Source: Rickettsiales bacterium UBA1997 (lineage in GTDB: Bacteria > Pseudomonadota > Alphaproteobacteria > Rickettsiales > UBA1997). From it: 17,605 bases of DNA. The notes under the pieces were generated by a model. It saw only the letters and a program-made list of their open reading frames with translations. It did no database searches and had not been told where the DNA came from. The DNA is taken from positions 1 to 17,605 of the forward strand of contig DDCV01000046.1 in NCBI GenBank assembly GCA_002335845.1, given 5' to 3'. This document shows positions 7,683 to 15,246 of this stretch, piece by piece; position 1 is the first letter of the stretch; each line of letters opens with the position of its first letter. Position numbers and translations under genes: made by a program.

Positions 7683-8765
7683 ATGCTATATTTTAATTAT
7701 TTATTTAAAAAAACTCTTTACCAATTTCTCGCCATAATATCGATATTAGTATCTTTAATATGGTTTAGCAGAGCTATTTCTTTTATGAAATATATTACTG
7801 AAAACGGCATCAGCATTGGCAAGTTTTTTTATCTATTTATTTTAATTTTGCCGTGGTTACTCATTTTTATTGTGCCAATCTCAATATTTATTGCCGTGAT
7901 TATGGTTTATGGCAAGATGATAAAAAGCAATGAAATAACTATTCTCAAAAATTCTGGACTAACTAAATTTCAAATTTCAAAGCCAATTATATCCTTGGCA
8001 ATTTTGGCTTCAATTTTTTGCTTTATAATATCTTTTTATCTAATGCCATTTGCAAATAAGCAGCTTAGATTGATGCGAATAGATTTTGCCAATAATTATG
8101 CTAGCTTAGCTTTTAACCCTAAAACTTTTGAAACAATCAATAATCTAACAATCTATATTAAGGATCGCGATGAAAATAACCGCCTCTATGGAATTATGTT
8201 AAATGATGAGAGGTCGAAAAAAAACTCTATCACAATTACAGCAGAGTCTGGAGATATTGTGGCCCAAGATAGCTCGGTTTACTTATATATGGAGAATGGC
8301 ACGGTGCAGCGTTATAATTATGACAAAAATAGCACTGAGATATTAAGTTTTGATAGCTATGTCTTTAACTTAACAAGAGATAAGGCCAGAGATGGCGAAA
8401 TACAATGGAAGTCTAAAGAGAGATATTTTCATGAGCTACTAAATTACGAAGATGGGTTGCCTGATAAAACTATTAAAAAAATTAGGTCAGAAATTCATGA
8501 AAGAATAACATATCCAATGTTGCCGCTAATCCTAACATTTATTGCTATTGCAGCAATTTTATATGGTGATTTTAGTCGGCGCGGCAATGTTAAAAATGTT
8601 GTCACTGCTGCTTTATGCGGCATAGTTTTTATGGCTCTGAATATAACATCTTATGAGATGATAGAAAATTCATCTAAATTAACTCCTATTTTATATATAA
8701 ATATAGCTATAGCCCTAATTTTAGCCTTTATATTTATATATGATAAAAATCATAAAATAACATGA
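7683..8765 (+). CDS. lptF: LPS export ABC transporter permease LptF
   Basis: A 360-residue inner-membrane permease of the YjgP/YjgQ family, one of the two permeases of the LptB2FG complex that extracts LPS from the inner membrane. Three N-terminal membrane segments (about 11-30, 48-76, 100-122) flank a cytoplasmic coupling helix around SNEITILKNSG (82-92), which contacts LptB. A periplasmic beta-jellyroll-like region follows (about 125-270), then three C-terminal membrane segments (about 276-352). The length is normal for the family. The stop overlaps the lptG start as ATGA, showing translational coupling. The start is head-to-head with the glycosyltransferase gene, leaving no intergenic space for a promoter. 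LptF is assigned over LptG from gene order (first of the pair) and N-terminal resemblance. Confidence 0.9.
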   Translation: MLYFNYLFKKTLYQFLAIISILVSLIWFSRAISFMKYITENGISIGKFFYLFILILPWLLIFIVPISIFIAVIMVYGKMIKSNEITILKNSGLTKFQISKPIISLAILASIFCFIISFYLMPFANKQLRLMRIDFANNYASLAFNPKTFETINNLTIYIKDRDENNRLYGIMLNDERSKKNSITITAESGDIVAQDSSVYLYMENGTVQRYNYDKNSTEILSFDSYVFNLTRDKARDGEIQWKSKERYFHELLNYEDGLPDKTIKKIRSEIHERITYPMLPLILTFIAIAAILYGDFSRRGNVKNVVTAALCGIVFMALNITSYEMIENSSKLTPILYINIAIALILAFIFIYDKNHKIT

Positions 8766-9883
8766 TGCATAAAATGCCAATAAGCACAATAAATATTTAT
8801 ATTGCCAAAGATTTTTTATGGCGCTTTTTACAGATAATCAGTGTTTTTGCGCTATTAATGTTTTTTATTAATCTGCTTGATTCTCTTGATAGAATTAGGT
8901 CATCTGATGCTTCTTTTTTTGTTGCTATAAAAATGGCATTTTTACAAATCCCAGCTTTTCTAAATGACATAGTGCCGTCTTTAGTTTTGATATCAGCTAT
9001 TGTCACATTTTCTATATTGTCATCTCGTAGTGAAATAACCATAATTCGCATGGGTGGCTTTTCTTTATGGCAAATTGTCAGGCCAGTTGCAATAAGCGCT
9101 TTTATTTTGGGGTTTTTTTGGATATTGATTGTAGGACCAATATCCATATTTATGACTAAATCTTTGCAAAATATCGAAAGAAAATATATCGATCAAGAGG
9201 TGAGGGAGGTTTTGGAGCCAAAAAATGGCATTTGGCTTAAGCAGGGAAATAAAGATCAAGAAGATCAAGAAATCATAATTCAAGCGCGAAAAGTTTACAA
9301 AGATAAGGTGGAGTTAAGGGATGTAAAAATATTATTTTTTAATCAAAAAGGCCTATTTTATAAAAAAATAAATAGCAAAAATATGGTACTAAATGATGGC
9401 CATTGGATGATTGAAAATGGAATTTTAAATGACGAGAATAACATCAATGAAAAAGTAAAAAACATCAAAATAGCAACTGATTTAAAAGCAGATTTTGTTA
9501 AACAAAAAATTGTTAATAATTTTCAAAATGTAAAGCTTTTTTCAGTTTTTGATCTACCGCGACTCATAAAAAATCTAGAACTGTCAGGCTTTTCATCAAA
9601 TAAGTTTAAAGTATATTTTTATGGATTATTAAGTAAGCCATTTTTGTTTGTAGCAATGATATTAATCGCCTGCTATTTTGGATTGGGCCATATTCGCAAT
9701 CAAAGAAATTCACTTATGATATTTCTGGGCATAATTTTTGGCTTAACCATATATGTCTCTTCAACAATTTTAGAAAATTTAGGATCATCAGGCATAATCC
9801 CAAATTTTGCTGCAACTTGGCTAGTGATTATTATGTGTCTATCTTCCGGCATTTTAATGATTTATAATAAAGAAAATATCTAA
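8762..9883 (+). CDS. lptG: LPS export ABC transporter permease LptG
   Basis: A 373-residue YjgP/YjgQ permease, partner of LptF. Membrane segments lie at about 20-38, 60-87 and 103-127, with the LptB-contacting coupling helix at SSRSEITIIRMGGFS (87-101). A charged periplasmic domain extends from about 130 to 275 and contains the typical GIWLKQGN (strand and turn near 216-223 of the gene's middle third). Three more membrane segments follow near 285-305, 315-337 and 345-368. The ATG overlaps the lptF stop by four bases; a second ATG three bases on is also usable. The gene ends 26 bp from the convergent bioA stop, and no clear intrinsic terminator is visible in that gap. The assignment rests on family features and the lptF-lptG order. 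Confidence 0.9.
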   Translation: MMHKMPISTINIYIAKDFLWRFLQIISVFALLMFFINLLDSLDRIRSSDASFFVAIKMAFLQIPAFLNDIVPSLVLISAIVTFSILSSRSEITIIRMGGFSLWQIVRPVAISAFILGFFWILIVGPISIFMTKSLQNIERKYIDQEVREVLEPKNGIWLKQGNKDQEDQEIIIQARKVYKDKVELRDVKILFFNQKGLFYKKINSKNMVLNDGHWMIENGILNDENNINEKVKNIKIATDLKADFVKQKIVNNFQNVKLFSVFDLPRLIKNLELSGFSSNKFKVYFYGLLSKPFLFVAMILIACYFGLGHIRNQRNSLMIFLGIIFGLTIYVSSTILENLGSSGIIPNFAATWLVIIMCLSSGILMIYNKENI

Positions 9884-9909
9884 TCTTTAATATATTAGCC
9901 TTTTTATTG

Positions 9910-11157
9910 TTATGACAATATGTTGTAAATAGAATCGGTTATTTTTTTTAAATCATTTTTCGATATATTTAATGGCGGCATGAGGTAAATGCAACTAGAG
10001 AGAGGGCGTAAAAAGACGCCATAATTTATAATATTTTGACGCATTTTTAATATTTCTTCCCAGCTTTTATCAAATTCTACAACACCAATGCTGCCAACAA
10101 CTCTAACATCTCTTACATCTTTTAAATTGCGGCATTTTTCCAATTCTTTTTTCATAAAAGCTTCATCTTGCTTGGTTTTTGCCTCATAATTTTCTTTATT
10201 AAAAATATCAATCGAAGCATTTGCAGCAGATGCTGCTAGAGGATTTCCCATAAAGGTAGGGCCGTGCATTAGCGCTAAATCTAGTGAATCGCCCAAGAAA
10301 TTTTGGTAAATCTCATCGCTAGTTAGTGTGGCAGCTAGTGTCATCATGCCGCCAGTCAAAGCTTTGCCAACGGTTAAAATATCTGGTTTAACTTTATTGC
10401 TATGATTGAAAGCCATTTTTTTACCAGTGCGATAAAAGCCAACAGCGCATTCATCACAGATAAATAAAATATTATATTTTTTAGCAATGAGGTAAATTTG
10501 TTCAAAAGTTTTAATATCACAAAATTTCATACCGCCAGCGCATTGCACTAATGGCTCGATAAAGATTCCTGCGAGTTGTTGTTGGTTATTTTTTAAGAAA
10601 TCTTCAAATTTATCAAAATCATTTTGATTTTGCGGTAAATCTAGAGAGAAATTTTCTAATAATATGTTTTTAAATTTCTTATGCATGCCACTTGATAAAT
10701 CAGCCAATGACATTGCGCCTGTGGTGTCACCATGATATGAATTTTTAAAAGAGATAAATTTAGTTTTTTGTGGCTGCTTAATATTGATATAATATTGCCA
10801 AGCGATTTTCATCGCCACTTCAATTGCGGTAGAACCTGAGTCAGAAAAGAAACATTTATCCATATTGGTAAATTGACAAAGACGATAAGCCAATTTGTAA
10901 GTTTCATCATTGGCAAAGCCTGCCAGCATTATGTGAGGCAATTTTTTAACTTGAGATTTTATAGCCTTAGTGATATGGGGATGGTTATAGCCATGTGCCA
11001 CTGACCACCAAGAAGAAATACCGTCAATTAAAGTGCGGCCATTTTTAAGATATATCTTGCTGCCGCGAGTTTTTTTAACCTCAAGCTGTGGTAGATGGTT
11101 TTGCATTTGAGTATAGGGCAGCCAAATGTAATCTTTACCTTTTCTAATATTAGTCAT
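9910..11157 (-). CDS. bioA: Adenosylmethionine-8-amino-7-oxononanoate aminotransferase BioA
   Basis: A 415-residue class III PLP-dependent aminotransferase that converts KAPA to DAPA with SAM as amino donor in biotin synthesis. BioA-specific features are IWLPYTQM (11-18), DGISSWWSVAHGYNHP (45-60), SDSGSTAIEVA (105-115), SYHGDTTGAMS (140-150) and HGPTFMGNPLA (298-308). The PLP-binding lysine is K265 in TVGKALTGG and the cofactor-contacting aspartate is D235 in ICDE, with FYRTGK following. Together SSWW and HGPTFMGNPLA distinguish BioA from ornithine or glutamate-semialdehyde aminotransferases. No other biotin gene is in the window, so the rest of the pathway must lie elsewhere or be missing. 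The ATG overlaps the end of bamD by 8 bp, making bioA the last gene of the DUF192-hisD-bamD-bioA run. Confidence 0.93.
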   Translation of the reverse strand: MTNIRKGKDYIWLPYTQMQNHLPQLEVKKTRGSKIYLKNGRTLIDGISSWWSVAHGYNHPHITKAIKSQVKKLPHIMLAGFANDETYKLAYRLCQFTNMDKCFFSDSGSTAIEVAMKIAWQYYINIKQPQKTKFISFKNSYHGDTTGAMSLADLSSGMHKKFKNILLENFSLDLPQNQNDFDKFEDFLKNNQQQLAGIFIEPLVQCAGGMKFCDIKTFEQIYLIAKKYNILFICDECAVGFYRTGKKMAFNHSNKVKPDILTVGKALTGGMMTLAATLTSDEIYQNFLGDSLDLALMHGPTFMGNPLAASAANASIDIFNKENYEAKTKQDEAFMKKELEKCRNLKDVRDVRVVGSIGVVEFDKSWEEILKMRQNIINYGVFLRPLSSCIYLMPPLNISKNDLKKITDSIYNILS

Positions 11158-11896
11158 CTTGTGTAAAGCTTTTTAGATTTTTTTCAGCTAATTTGTGCCA
11201 AAAGCTATTATCATAATTTTCCTTTAAGAATTTTAATGATTTTTTGGCCAAATCTGTTGCGCCAAGATTGATATAAGTTTCAGCTAATCGATAATATGCC
11301 TCAGGAGTTTGGTTAGAATTTTTATAATTATCTATCACTACTAAAAAATTATTAATCGCACCAATATAATTATTTTGCTTATATTGAAAGCGTGCTTTTG
11401 ACATGTAACTACCAGCTATATGATCTGTGATAAATGACAATTTTGATTTAGCATCGGCGCTATATTTTGAGTTTGGAAATCGTGATATCAAATTATTAAA
11501 AATTAAAAGAGATTCTTGGCTAATATTTTGCGCTCGATAAATATTGGGAATTTGATCGTAATAAGCGATACCCTTCATATAAAACATATAATCAATATAT
11601 TCATTTGCAGGATTAAGGCTAATAAAATTATCGATATTACTTACCATATTGACATAATCATCATCCTTATAGCGAGCATAAACAGACATAATTTGACCAT
11701 CAACACCCCACTTTGAAAATGGATATTCATCAATAATTTTTTCAAATGTTTCAGCGGCTGTGATATAATCCTTATCCTTTAATAATTGATGAGCATCTAG
11801 ATATAATGTTGCCGCAGATTCTTTCTTATCCTTGACGCAAGAAGAGGTAAGGGCGGTAAAAATTATTATTATTAATATTTTGCTAAATCTCATCAT
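11150..11896 (-). CDS. bamD: Outer membrane assembly lipoprotein BamD
   Basis: A 248-residue lipoprotein of the BAM complex, which inserts beta-barrel proteins into the outer membrane. The N-terminus has a basic start, a hydrophobic stretch ILIIIIFTAL and a lipobox LTSSC with the acylated cysteine at residue 20. The rest is a series of about five TPR-like repeats. The first is YLDAHQLLKDKDYITAAETF, followed by a YPFSKWG turn, and ISLNPANEYIDYMFYMKG matches the conserved second repeat of BamD/ComL. The length is close to that of E. coli BamD (about 245). The start overlaps hisD by 14 bp and the end overlaps bioA by 8 bp, so an essential envelope gene is translationally meshed with two metabolic genes. 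A generic TPR lipoprotein such as YbgF/CpoB is less likely because of the BamD-type repeat pattern. Confidence 0.88.
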   Translation of the reverse strand: MMRFSKILIIIIFTALTSSCVKDKKESAATLYLDAHQLLKDKDYITAAETFEKIIDEYPFSKWGVDGQIMSVYARYKDDDYVNMVSNIDNFISLNPANEYIDYMFYMKGIAYYDQIPNIYRAQNISQESLLIFNNLISRFPNSKYSADAKSKLSFITDHIAGSYMSKARFQYKQNNYIGAINNFLVVIDNYKNSNQTPEAYYRLAETYINLGATDLAKKSLKFLKENYDNSFWHKLAEKNLKSFTQDD

Positions 11897-13196
11897 TTCT
11901 AATAGTCAAGCTAAGCTTATGGGCATCTAGTCCCTCATTTTTAGCAATTAAGGCAGCAAAATTGGATATTTTATTAAAAGATTCTTTCGGGCATTTAATA
12001 ATTGAGATACGCTTTAAAAAATCAAAAACAGATAAGCCGCTAGAAAATCGTGCAGTACCTTCGGTTGGCAAGGTATGGCTAGGGCCAGCAATATAATCAC
12101 CTATTGCCTCTGGACTATAATTTCCCAAAAATATGGCGCCAGCATTAGTAATATTTTTTAATATTATATCCTCATATTGACTGATTATTTCTAGATGTTC
12201 AGGAGCTATAAAGTTAGATATTAAGGCCGCATCCTTAATATTATTTATAACAAAAATCGCTGATTTCTTTAATGATGATTGAATTATTTTCTTTCTATCT
12301 AGCTGCTTACTAAGGTGCTCAATTTCATCTATAATTTGACAAGAAAATTGATAATCATCAGTGATAATAAAAACTTTGGAATCTTCACCATGTTCAAGTT
12401 GTGATAATGCATCAGCTGCAACCCAAGCAGCTTTAGCATGCTTGCTCTCAGCAATAATTGTTAAATCAGTGGGACCTGCAATCATATCAATACCAACATC
12501 GCCAAAAACTAATTTTTTTGCCATGGCCACATAAGAATTGCCAGGGCCTACTATTTTATCAACCTTGTCAATTATATTTGTGCCATAAGCCATAGCTGCA
12601 ATGGCTTGAGCTCCGCCAACTTTATAAATCTTTTTAATATTGCACAAGCTAGCTGCGTATAAAATAGCAGGATTTATTATATTATTTTTTGCAGGAGTAA
12701 ATAAAGATATTTCATCAACTCCAGCAACTATTGCTGGCACGGCCGACATTAAAACTGAACTTGGATAAGAAGCGCTGCCACCAGGAGCGTAAACCCCAAC
12801 TTTTTTAAGAGATTGCCATTTATTGCCAAGAGTTAAGCCAGCATCATCATCGTATAATATATTTTGCGGCAGTTGTTTTTTGTGATATGATTCAATTCTT
12901 TTATAAGAGTGATGCAATGCTTGTTGCAAATTTTCATCTATCTGACTTTTGGCATCTTTTATCTCATCATCAGTTACTAATATTTGTGAAATATTATCAA
13001 ATCCGGTCTCGTCAAATTTGTTGCAATAATTTATTAATGATGAATCGCCATTTTCTTTGATATCATCAATAATATCTTGGGTAACTTTAATGATTTTATC
13101 ATTATTTTTAGTGCTTTGTTGCAAAAAATACCCCACATCTTGTCGCCAGCTATTATTTGTGCTATTTTGAACGCTATCAATATTAAGAATCTTCAT
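11883..13196 (-). CDS. hisD: Histidinol dehydrogenase HisD
   Basis: A 437-residue zinc enzyme that catalyses the last two steps of histidine synthesis, L-histidinol to histidine with two NAD+. All key residues are visible: zinc ligands Q266 and H269 (SQLEHGEDS), D367 (GDYIAGPSH) and H426 (GLDAHKL), and the catalytic pair E333-H334 (APEHLE). These sit at a constant +7 offset from E. coli Q259, H262, D360, H419, E326 and H327. NAD-binding GVYAPGGSASYPSSVLM and VGGAQAIAAMAYGT are intact. The enzyme therefore looks functional. No other his gene is nearby. The start overlaps the DUF192 stop as ATGA and the end overlaps bamD by 14 bp. Confidence 0.95.
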   Translation of the reverse strand: MKILNIDSVQNSTNNSWRQDVGYFLQQSTKNNDKIIKVTQDIIDDIKENGDSSLINYCNKFDETGFDNISQILVTDDEIKDAKSQIDENLQQALHHSYKRIESYHKKQLPQNILYDDDAGLTLGNKWQSLKKVGVYAPGGSASYPSSVLMSAVPAIVAGVDEISLFTPAKNNIINPAILYAASLCNIKKIYKVGGAQAIAAMAYGTNIIDKVDKIVGPGNSYVAMAKKLVFGDVGIDMIAGPTDLTIIAESKHAKAAWVAADALSQLEHGEDSKVFIITDDYQFSCQIIDEIEHLSKQLDRKKIIQSSLKKSAIFVINNIKDAALISNFIAPEHLEIISQYEDIILKNITNAGAIFLGNYSPEAIGDYIAGPSHTLPTEGTARFSSGLSVFDFLKRISIIKCPKESFNKISNFAALIAKNEGLDAHKLSLTIRNDEI

Positions 13197-13672
13197 TTTA
13201 TTATTAATTTATCACCAATTTTAATAGCTAATTTTTTAGCCAACCCAGCATTAATTTCTAGCACTTTATCAACTTTTATTTGCGAAGATATTATGGCCAA
13301 AGATTTTTGTTTAGCTCTGTTTTTAATCTTGGTAATTTGATTATTTTTATCAATGAATATCATATCAAGATCAATTAAGGTATTTTTCATCCACATATTT
13401 ACTATTTTCTCCTGTTTAAAAATAAATATCATAGCATGATCTTGTGGCAATTTTTTTAAATTCATCAAACCATATTGTTGCTTTTGCTTGGTATCAGCAA
13501 TTGCTGTTTTAAATTCAGCAATAATATTATTTTGCGAATTTAAAACTTGTATTTTGTGGTGATAATTTTCAAAATCTTGATTGAAGCTACTAATTTCTTG
13601 TGCTTGTAAATTTTCATTTAACAAAGTGCCAAAAATAACAATCGTCACAAAAATAAATCTTTTTATTATCAT
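13193..13672 (-). CDS. Exported DUF192 protein
   Basis: The open frame reaches back to 13771, but I choose the ATG at 13672, because from there the protein begins with a clean signal peptide ([25 protein letters not shown], shown as 20 or fewer residues: [18 protein letters not shown]) followed by an AQ cleavage-like site. The upstream 33 codons would bury it. The mature part carries DUF192 hallmarks: a YGLMNLKKLPQDHAMIFIF segment, then MWMKNTLIDLDMIFID, and a C-terminal VLEINAG...IKIGD. The family is a small beta-rich periplasmic or secreted domain of unknown function, common in alphaproteobacteria and archaea. It is the first gene of the run leading into hisD (ATGA overlap). Its 5' end overlaps the divergent lptA gene antisense, so its promoter lies inside lptA. 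Confidence 0.85.
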   Translation of the reverse strand: MIIKRFIFVTIVIFGTLLNENLQAQEISSFNQDFENYHHKIQVLNSQNNIIAEFKTAIADTKQKQQYGLMNLKKLPQDHAMIFIFKQEKIVNMWMKNTLIDLDMIFIDKNNQITKIKNRAKQKSLAIISSQIKVDKVLEINAGLAKKLAIKIGDKLIIK

Positions 13673-14201
13673 ATCATCGTTTTTTGCATTAAGTAGCTGG
13701 GCTAATAATAGCTTAACCTTTGATGATGGAGCTAAGCAAGTAAAGATTAAATCGAAAATTATTGATATCAAAAGAAAATCTCAAACCATATATTTCATCG
13801 ATAATGTTTCTGTTGAAAGCGGAGATAGCTCGCTCATAGCTGATAGAATGAAAGTGATATATGAAGAAGATTCTTCTAATAGCGACTCTAATATAAAGAG
13901 AATAGATGCTTTTGATAATGTAAAAATATTTGCTAATGATTTTGTCGCAACCGCTAAAAAGGGACATTATGATCCAAGGCAAGATGTTTTTATATTGCAA
14001 GAAGAGGTTGTGGTTAACAATGGAATGTCTATCGCTAGTGGTGAGCATTTTTTATATGATTTAAAAAATGAAAAAGGTATTTTTATAGGTCAAAAAAATA
14101 AAACCAATATTGCTTCAGATAAGCTACAAAAAGATGGTAGGGTGCAAGTTATAATTAATCAGGATTTAGAATCTATAAATAATGAAGAAAGAAAAGACTA
14201 A
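13626..14201 (+). CDS. lptA: LPS transport periplasmic protein LptA
   Basis: An OstA-fold periplasmic protein that bridges the inner-membrane LptB2FG(C) complex to the outer-membrane LptD. The repeats are characteristic: [20 protein letters not shown], then [32 protein letters not shown], and [13 protein letters not shown]. There is no ATG before the signal peptide. I chose GTG at 13626, which gives 191 residues and a typical signal sequence (PKITIVTK, hydrophobic [15 protein letters not shown], cleavage near WA/NN). TTG at 13581 would put about 24 residues before the hydrophobic core. Either start overlaps the divergent DUF192 gene. The gene overlaps lptB by 20 bp, the usual lptA-lptB arrangement. 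LptC, normally just upstream, is absent here. Confidence 0.85.
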   Translation: MPKITIVTKINLFIIISSFFALSSWANNSLTFDDGAKQVKIKSKIIDIKRKSQTIYFIDNVSVESGDSSLIADRMKVIYEEDSSNSDSNIKRIDAFDNVKIFANDFVATAKKGHYDPRQDVFILQEEVVVNNGMSIASGEHFLYDLKNEKGIFIGQKNKTNIASDKLQKDGRVQVIINQDLESINNEERKD

Positions 14202-14922
14202 AAAAATTTTAAAAGTTAAGCAAATAACTAAAAAATATGGCCAAAAAGAAGTAATTCGTGGCGTTGATTTTTCTATTGAGCAAGGCGAAGTTGTCGGCTT
14301 GCTTGGTCCAAACGGCGCAGGTAAAACAACTTGTTTTTATATGATTGCTGGCCTGGTAAAAGCCACTTCTGGTAATATTTTTATTGATAATCTTGATATA
14401 ACTTTGATGCCAATGTATCAAAGAGCAAAGCTTGGAATTGGTTATTTACCTCAAGAAGCTTCTATTTTTCGTGATATGAGTGTGGAAAATAATATCTATT
14501 CAATATTAGAAATATCTGAAAATGATAAAAAGATTAGGGATAAAAAGCTAGAAAGCCTGTTAGATGAATTTTCAATACAGCATATCAGAAAATCCCACGC
14601 CCTATCTCTTTCTGGCGGCGAGAGAAGAAGGGTAGAAATTGCCCGTGCTTTAGCTACGGATCCTCTTTTTATACTACTGGACGAACCCTTCGCTGGTGTA
14701 GATCCAATTGCCATCAATGATATTCGTAAAATGGTGATCCACCTTAAAGATCGTGGCATAGGCGTTTTAATAACAGACCACAATGTGCGCGAAACCTTAT
14801 CGATAGTTGATAAGGGTTTTATTGTTTATGATGGTAAAATTTTAGCCTCAGGCACTAAAAATGAAATCATAAGCAATGATGATGTGAAAAAGGTTTATTT
14901 GGGAGAGTCTTTTTCTATTTGA
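14182..14922 (+). CDS. lptB: LPS export ABC transporter ATP-binding protein LptB
   Basis: A 246-residue ABC ATPase that powers LPS extraction with LptF and LptG. It has Walker [10 protein letters not shown] (42-50), Q-loop Q91 in [11 protein letters not shown], signature [15 protein letters not shown] (143-157), Walker [14 protein letters not shown] (163-175, catalytic E168) and switch His200 in [10 protein letters not shown]. The [16 protein letters not shown] block and [11 protein letters not shown] are diagnostic for LptB within the ABC superfamily. The start lies inside lptA (20-bp overlap in another frame), so translation is coupled. A small GACTTG-GAG-CAAGTC hairpin lies about 40 bp after the stop but has no proper T tract. 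Its permeases lptF and lptG are about 4 kb upstream on the same strand. Confidence 0.96.
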   Translation: MKKEKTKKILKVKQITKKYGQKEVIRGVDFSIEQGEVVGLLGPNGAGKTTCFYMIAGLVKATSGNIFIDNLDITLMPMYQRAKLGIGYLPQEASIFRDMSVENNIYSILEISENDKKIRDKKLESLLDEFSIQHIRKSHALSLSGGERRRVEIARALATDPLFILLDEPFAGVDPIAINDIRKMVIHLKDRGIGVLITDHNVRETLSIVDKGFIVYDGKILASGTKNEIISNDDVKKVYLGESFSI

Positions 14923-14963
14923 GTGTAATAAGTTACAATTAAAAAATTAAGTGAGTGTTGTTT

Positions 14964-14978
14964 GACTTGGAGCAAGTC
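14964..14978 (+). terminator. Weak hairpin downstream of lptB
   Basis: GACTTG, a GAG loop and CAAGTC form a perfect 6-bp stem about 40 bases after the lptB stop. Only a short CAATTT follows instead of a uridine run, so intrinsic termination is doubtful. It may just be part of the structured spacer that continues to 15223. Confidence 0.2.
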
Positions 14979-15053
14979 CAATTTAGATATTGATTGTTCC
15001 TAAATCGAATATATTTTAAAGATGGGTCGCAAAAGGATTTAGCGCCTAATGCC

Positions 15054-15200
15054 ATTTTCATAAATTAAATACTTATTTACTGCATCTTTGTTATTTTTAT
15101 TTTTTAATTTTAAAACTTGAAGTATCTAGATACTACGGCGCTTTAAAATTAAATCTAAAAATAAAAATATTTTGTAAATAAGTATTTAATTTATGGAAAT
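15054..15200. repeat. Large inverted repeat (hairpin-forming, MITE-like)
   Basis: The outer arms 15054-15080 and 15174-15200 are reverse complements over 27 bases with one mismatch. The inner 22 bases (15059-15080 and 15174-15195) are perfect. Nested inside, 15091-15114 pairs with 15142-15169 apart from a small bulge, and the very centre holds the perfect 14-bp palindrome AGTATCTAGATACT (15121-15134). The whole stretch could fold into one long stem of about 147 bases. The perfect arm pairing suggests selection on structure or recent origin. Candidates are a non-autonomous transposon relic, a palindromic repeat family of the genome, or a termination/processing structure after lptB. Confidence 0.8.
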
Positions 15201-15202
15201 AG

Positions 15203-15208
15203 TATAAT
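15203..15208 (+). promoter_or_regulatory. Possible -10 box for the DUF2157/GDYXXLXY operon
   Basis: A perfect TATAAT lies 38 bases before the ATG at 15247. No good -35 hexamer is found 16-18 bases upstream, where the right arm of the inverted repeat lies, so an activator or a degenerate -35 would be needed. The transcript would start near 15215, inside the palindrome at 15210-15223. Confidence 0.4.
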
Positions 15209-15209
15209 T

Positions 15210-15223
15210 TAGGGACGTCCCTA
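15210..15223. promoter_or_regulatory. 14-bp perfect palindrome, operator-like
   Basis: TAGGGACGTCCCTA is a perfect palindrome and is GC-rich against a very AT-rich background. It sits one base after the TATAAT box and spans the predicted transcript start of the DUF2157 gene, a typical repressor position. No regulator that might bind it is encoded in the window. Part of it also belongs to the possible terminal repeat of the spacer element, so it may have a mobile-element origin instead. Confidence 0.45.
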
Positions 15224-15246
15224 ACGCAAATATAAATCAAGTAACT

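Larger units (their letters stand above)
14923..15246. other. Structured non-coding spacer between lptB and the DUF2157 gene
   Basis: This 324-bp gap is the longest non-coding stretch in the window. I see no plausible gene or tRNA in it. It holds a small hairpin (14964-14978), a large near-palindrome (15054-15200), a TATAAT box (15203-15208) and a 14-bp perfect palindrome (15210-15223). A weak terminal-repeat-like pair also occurs: GTTCCTAAAT (14996-15005) and the reverse complement of ATTTAGGGAC (15207-15216) match in 9 of 10 bases, so the whole 14996-15216 segment might be a miniature transposable element. Confidence 0.6.

Noticed and set aside
9905..9920. TATTGT-TATG-ACAATA hairpin as a bidirectional terminator between lptG and bioA
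   Set aside because: The stem overlaps the bioA stop and is not followed by a T tract on either strand; the T run lies before it on the plus strand.
13673..13771. Upstream extension of the DUF192 gene by 33 codons
   Set aside because: It would place a non-family segment before an obvious signal peptide and increase the antisense overlap with lptA. The ATG at 13672 fits much better.
14923..15246. A tRNA or structured regulatory RNA in the spacer
   Set aside because: No cloverleaf with a T-loop signature was found. The folding is explained by long inverted repeats rather than by a known RNA family.
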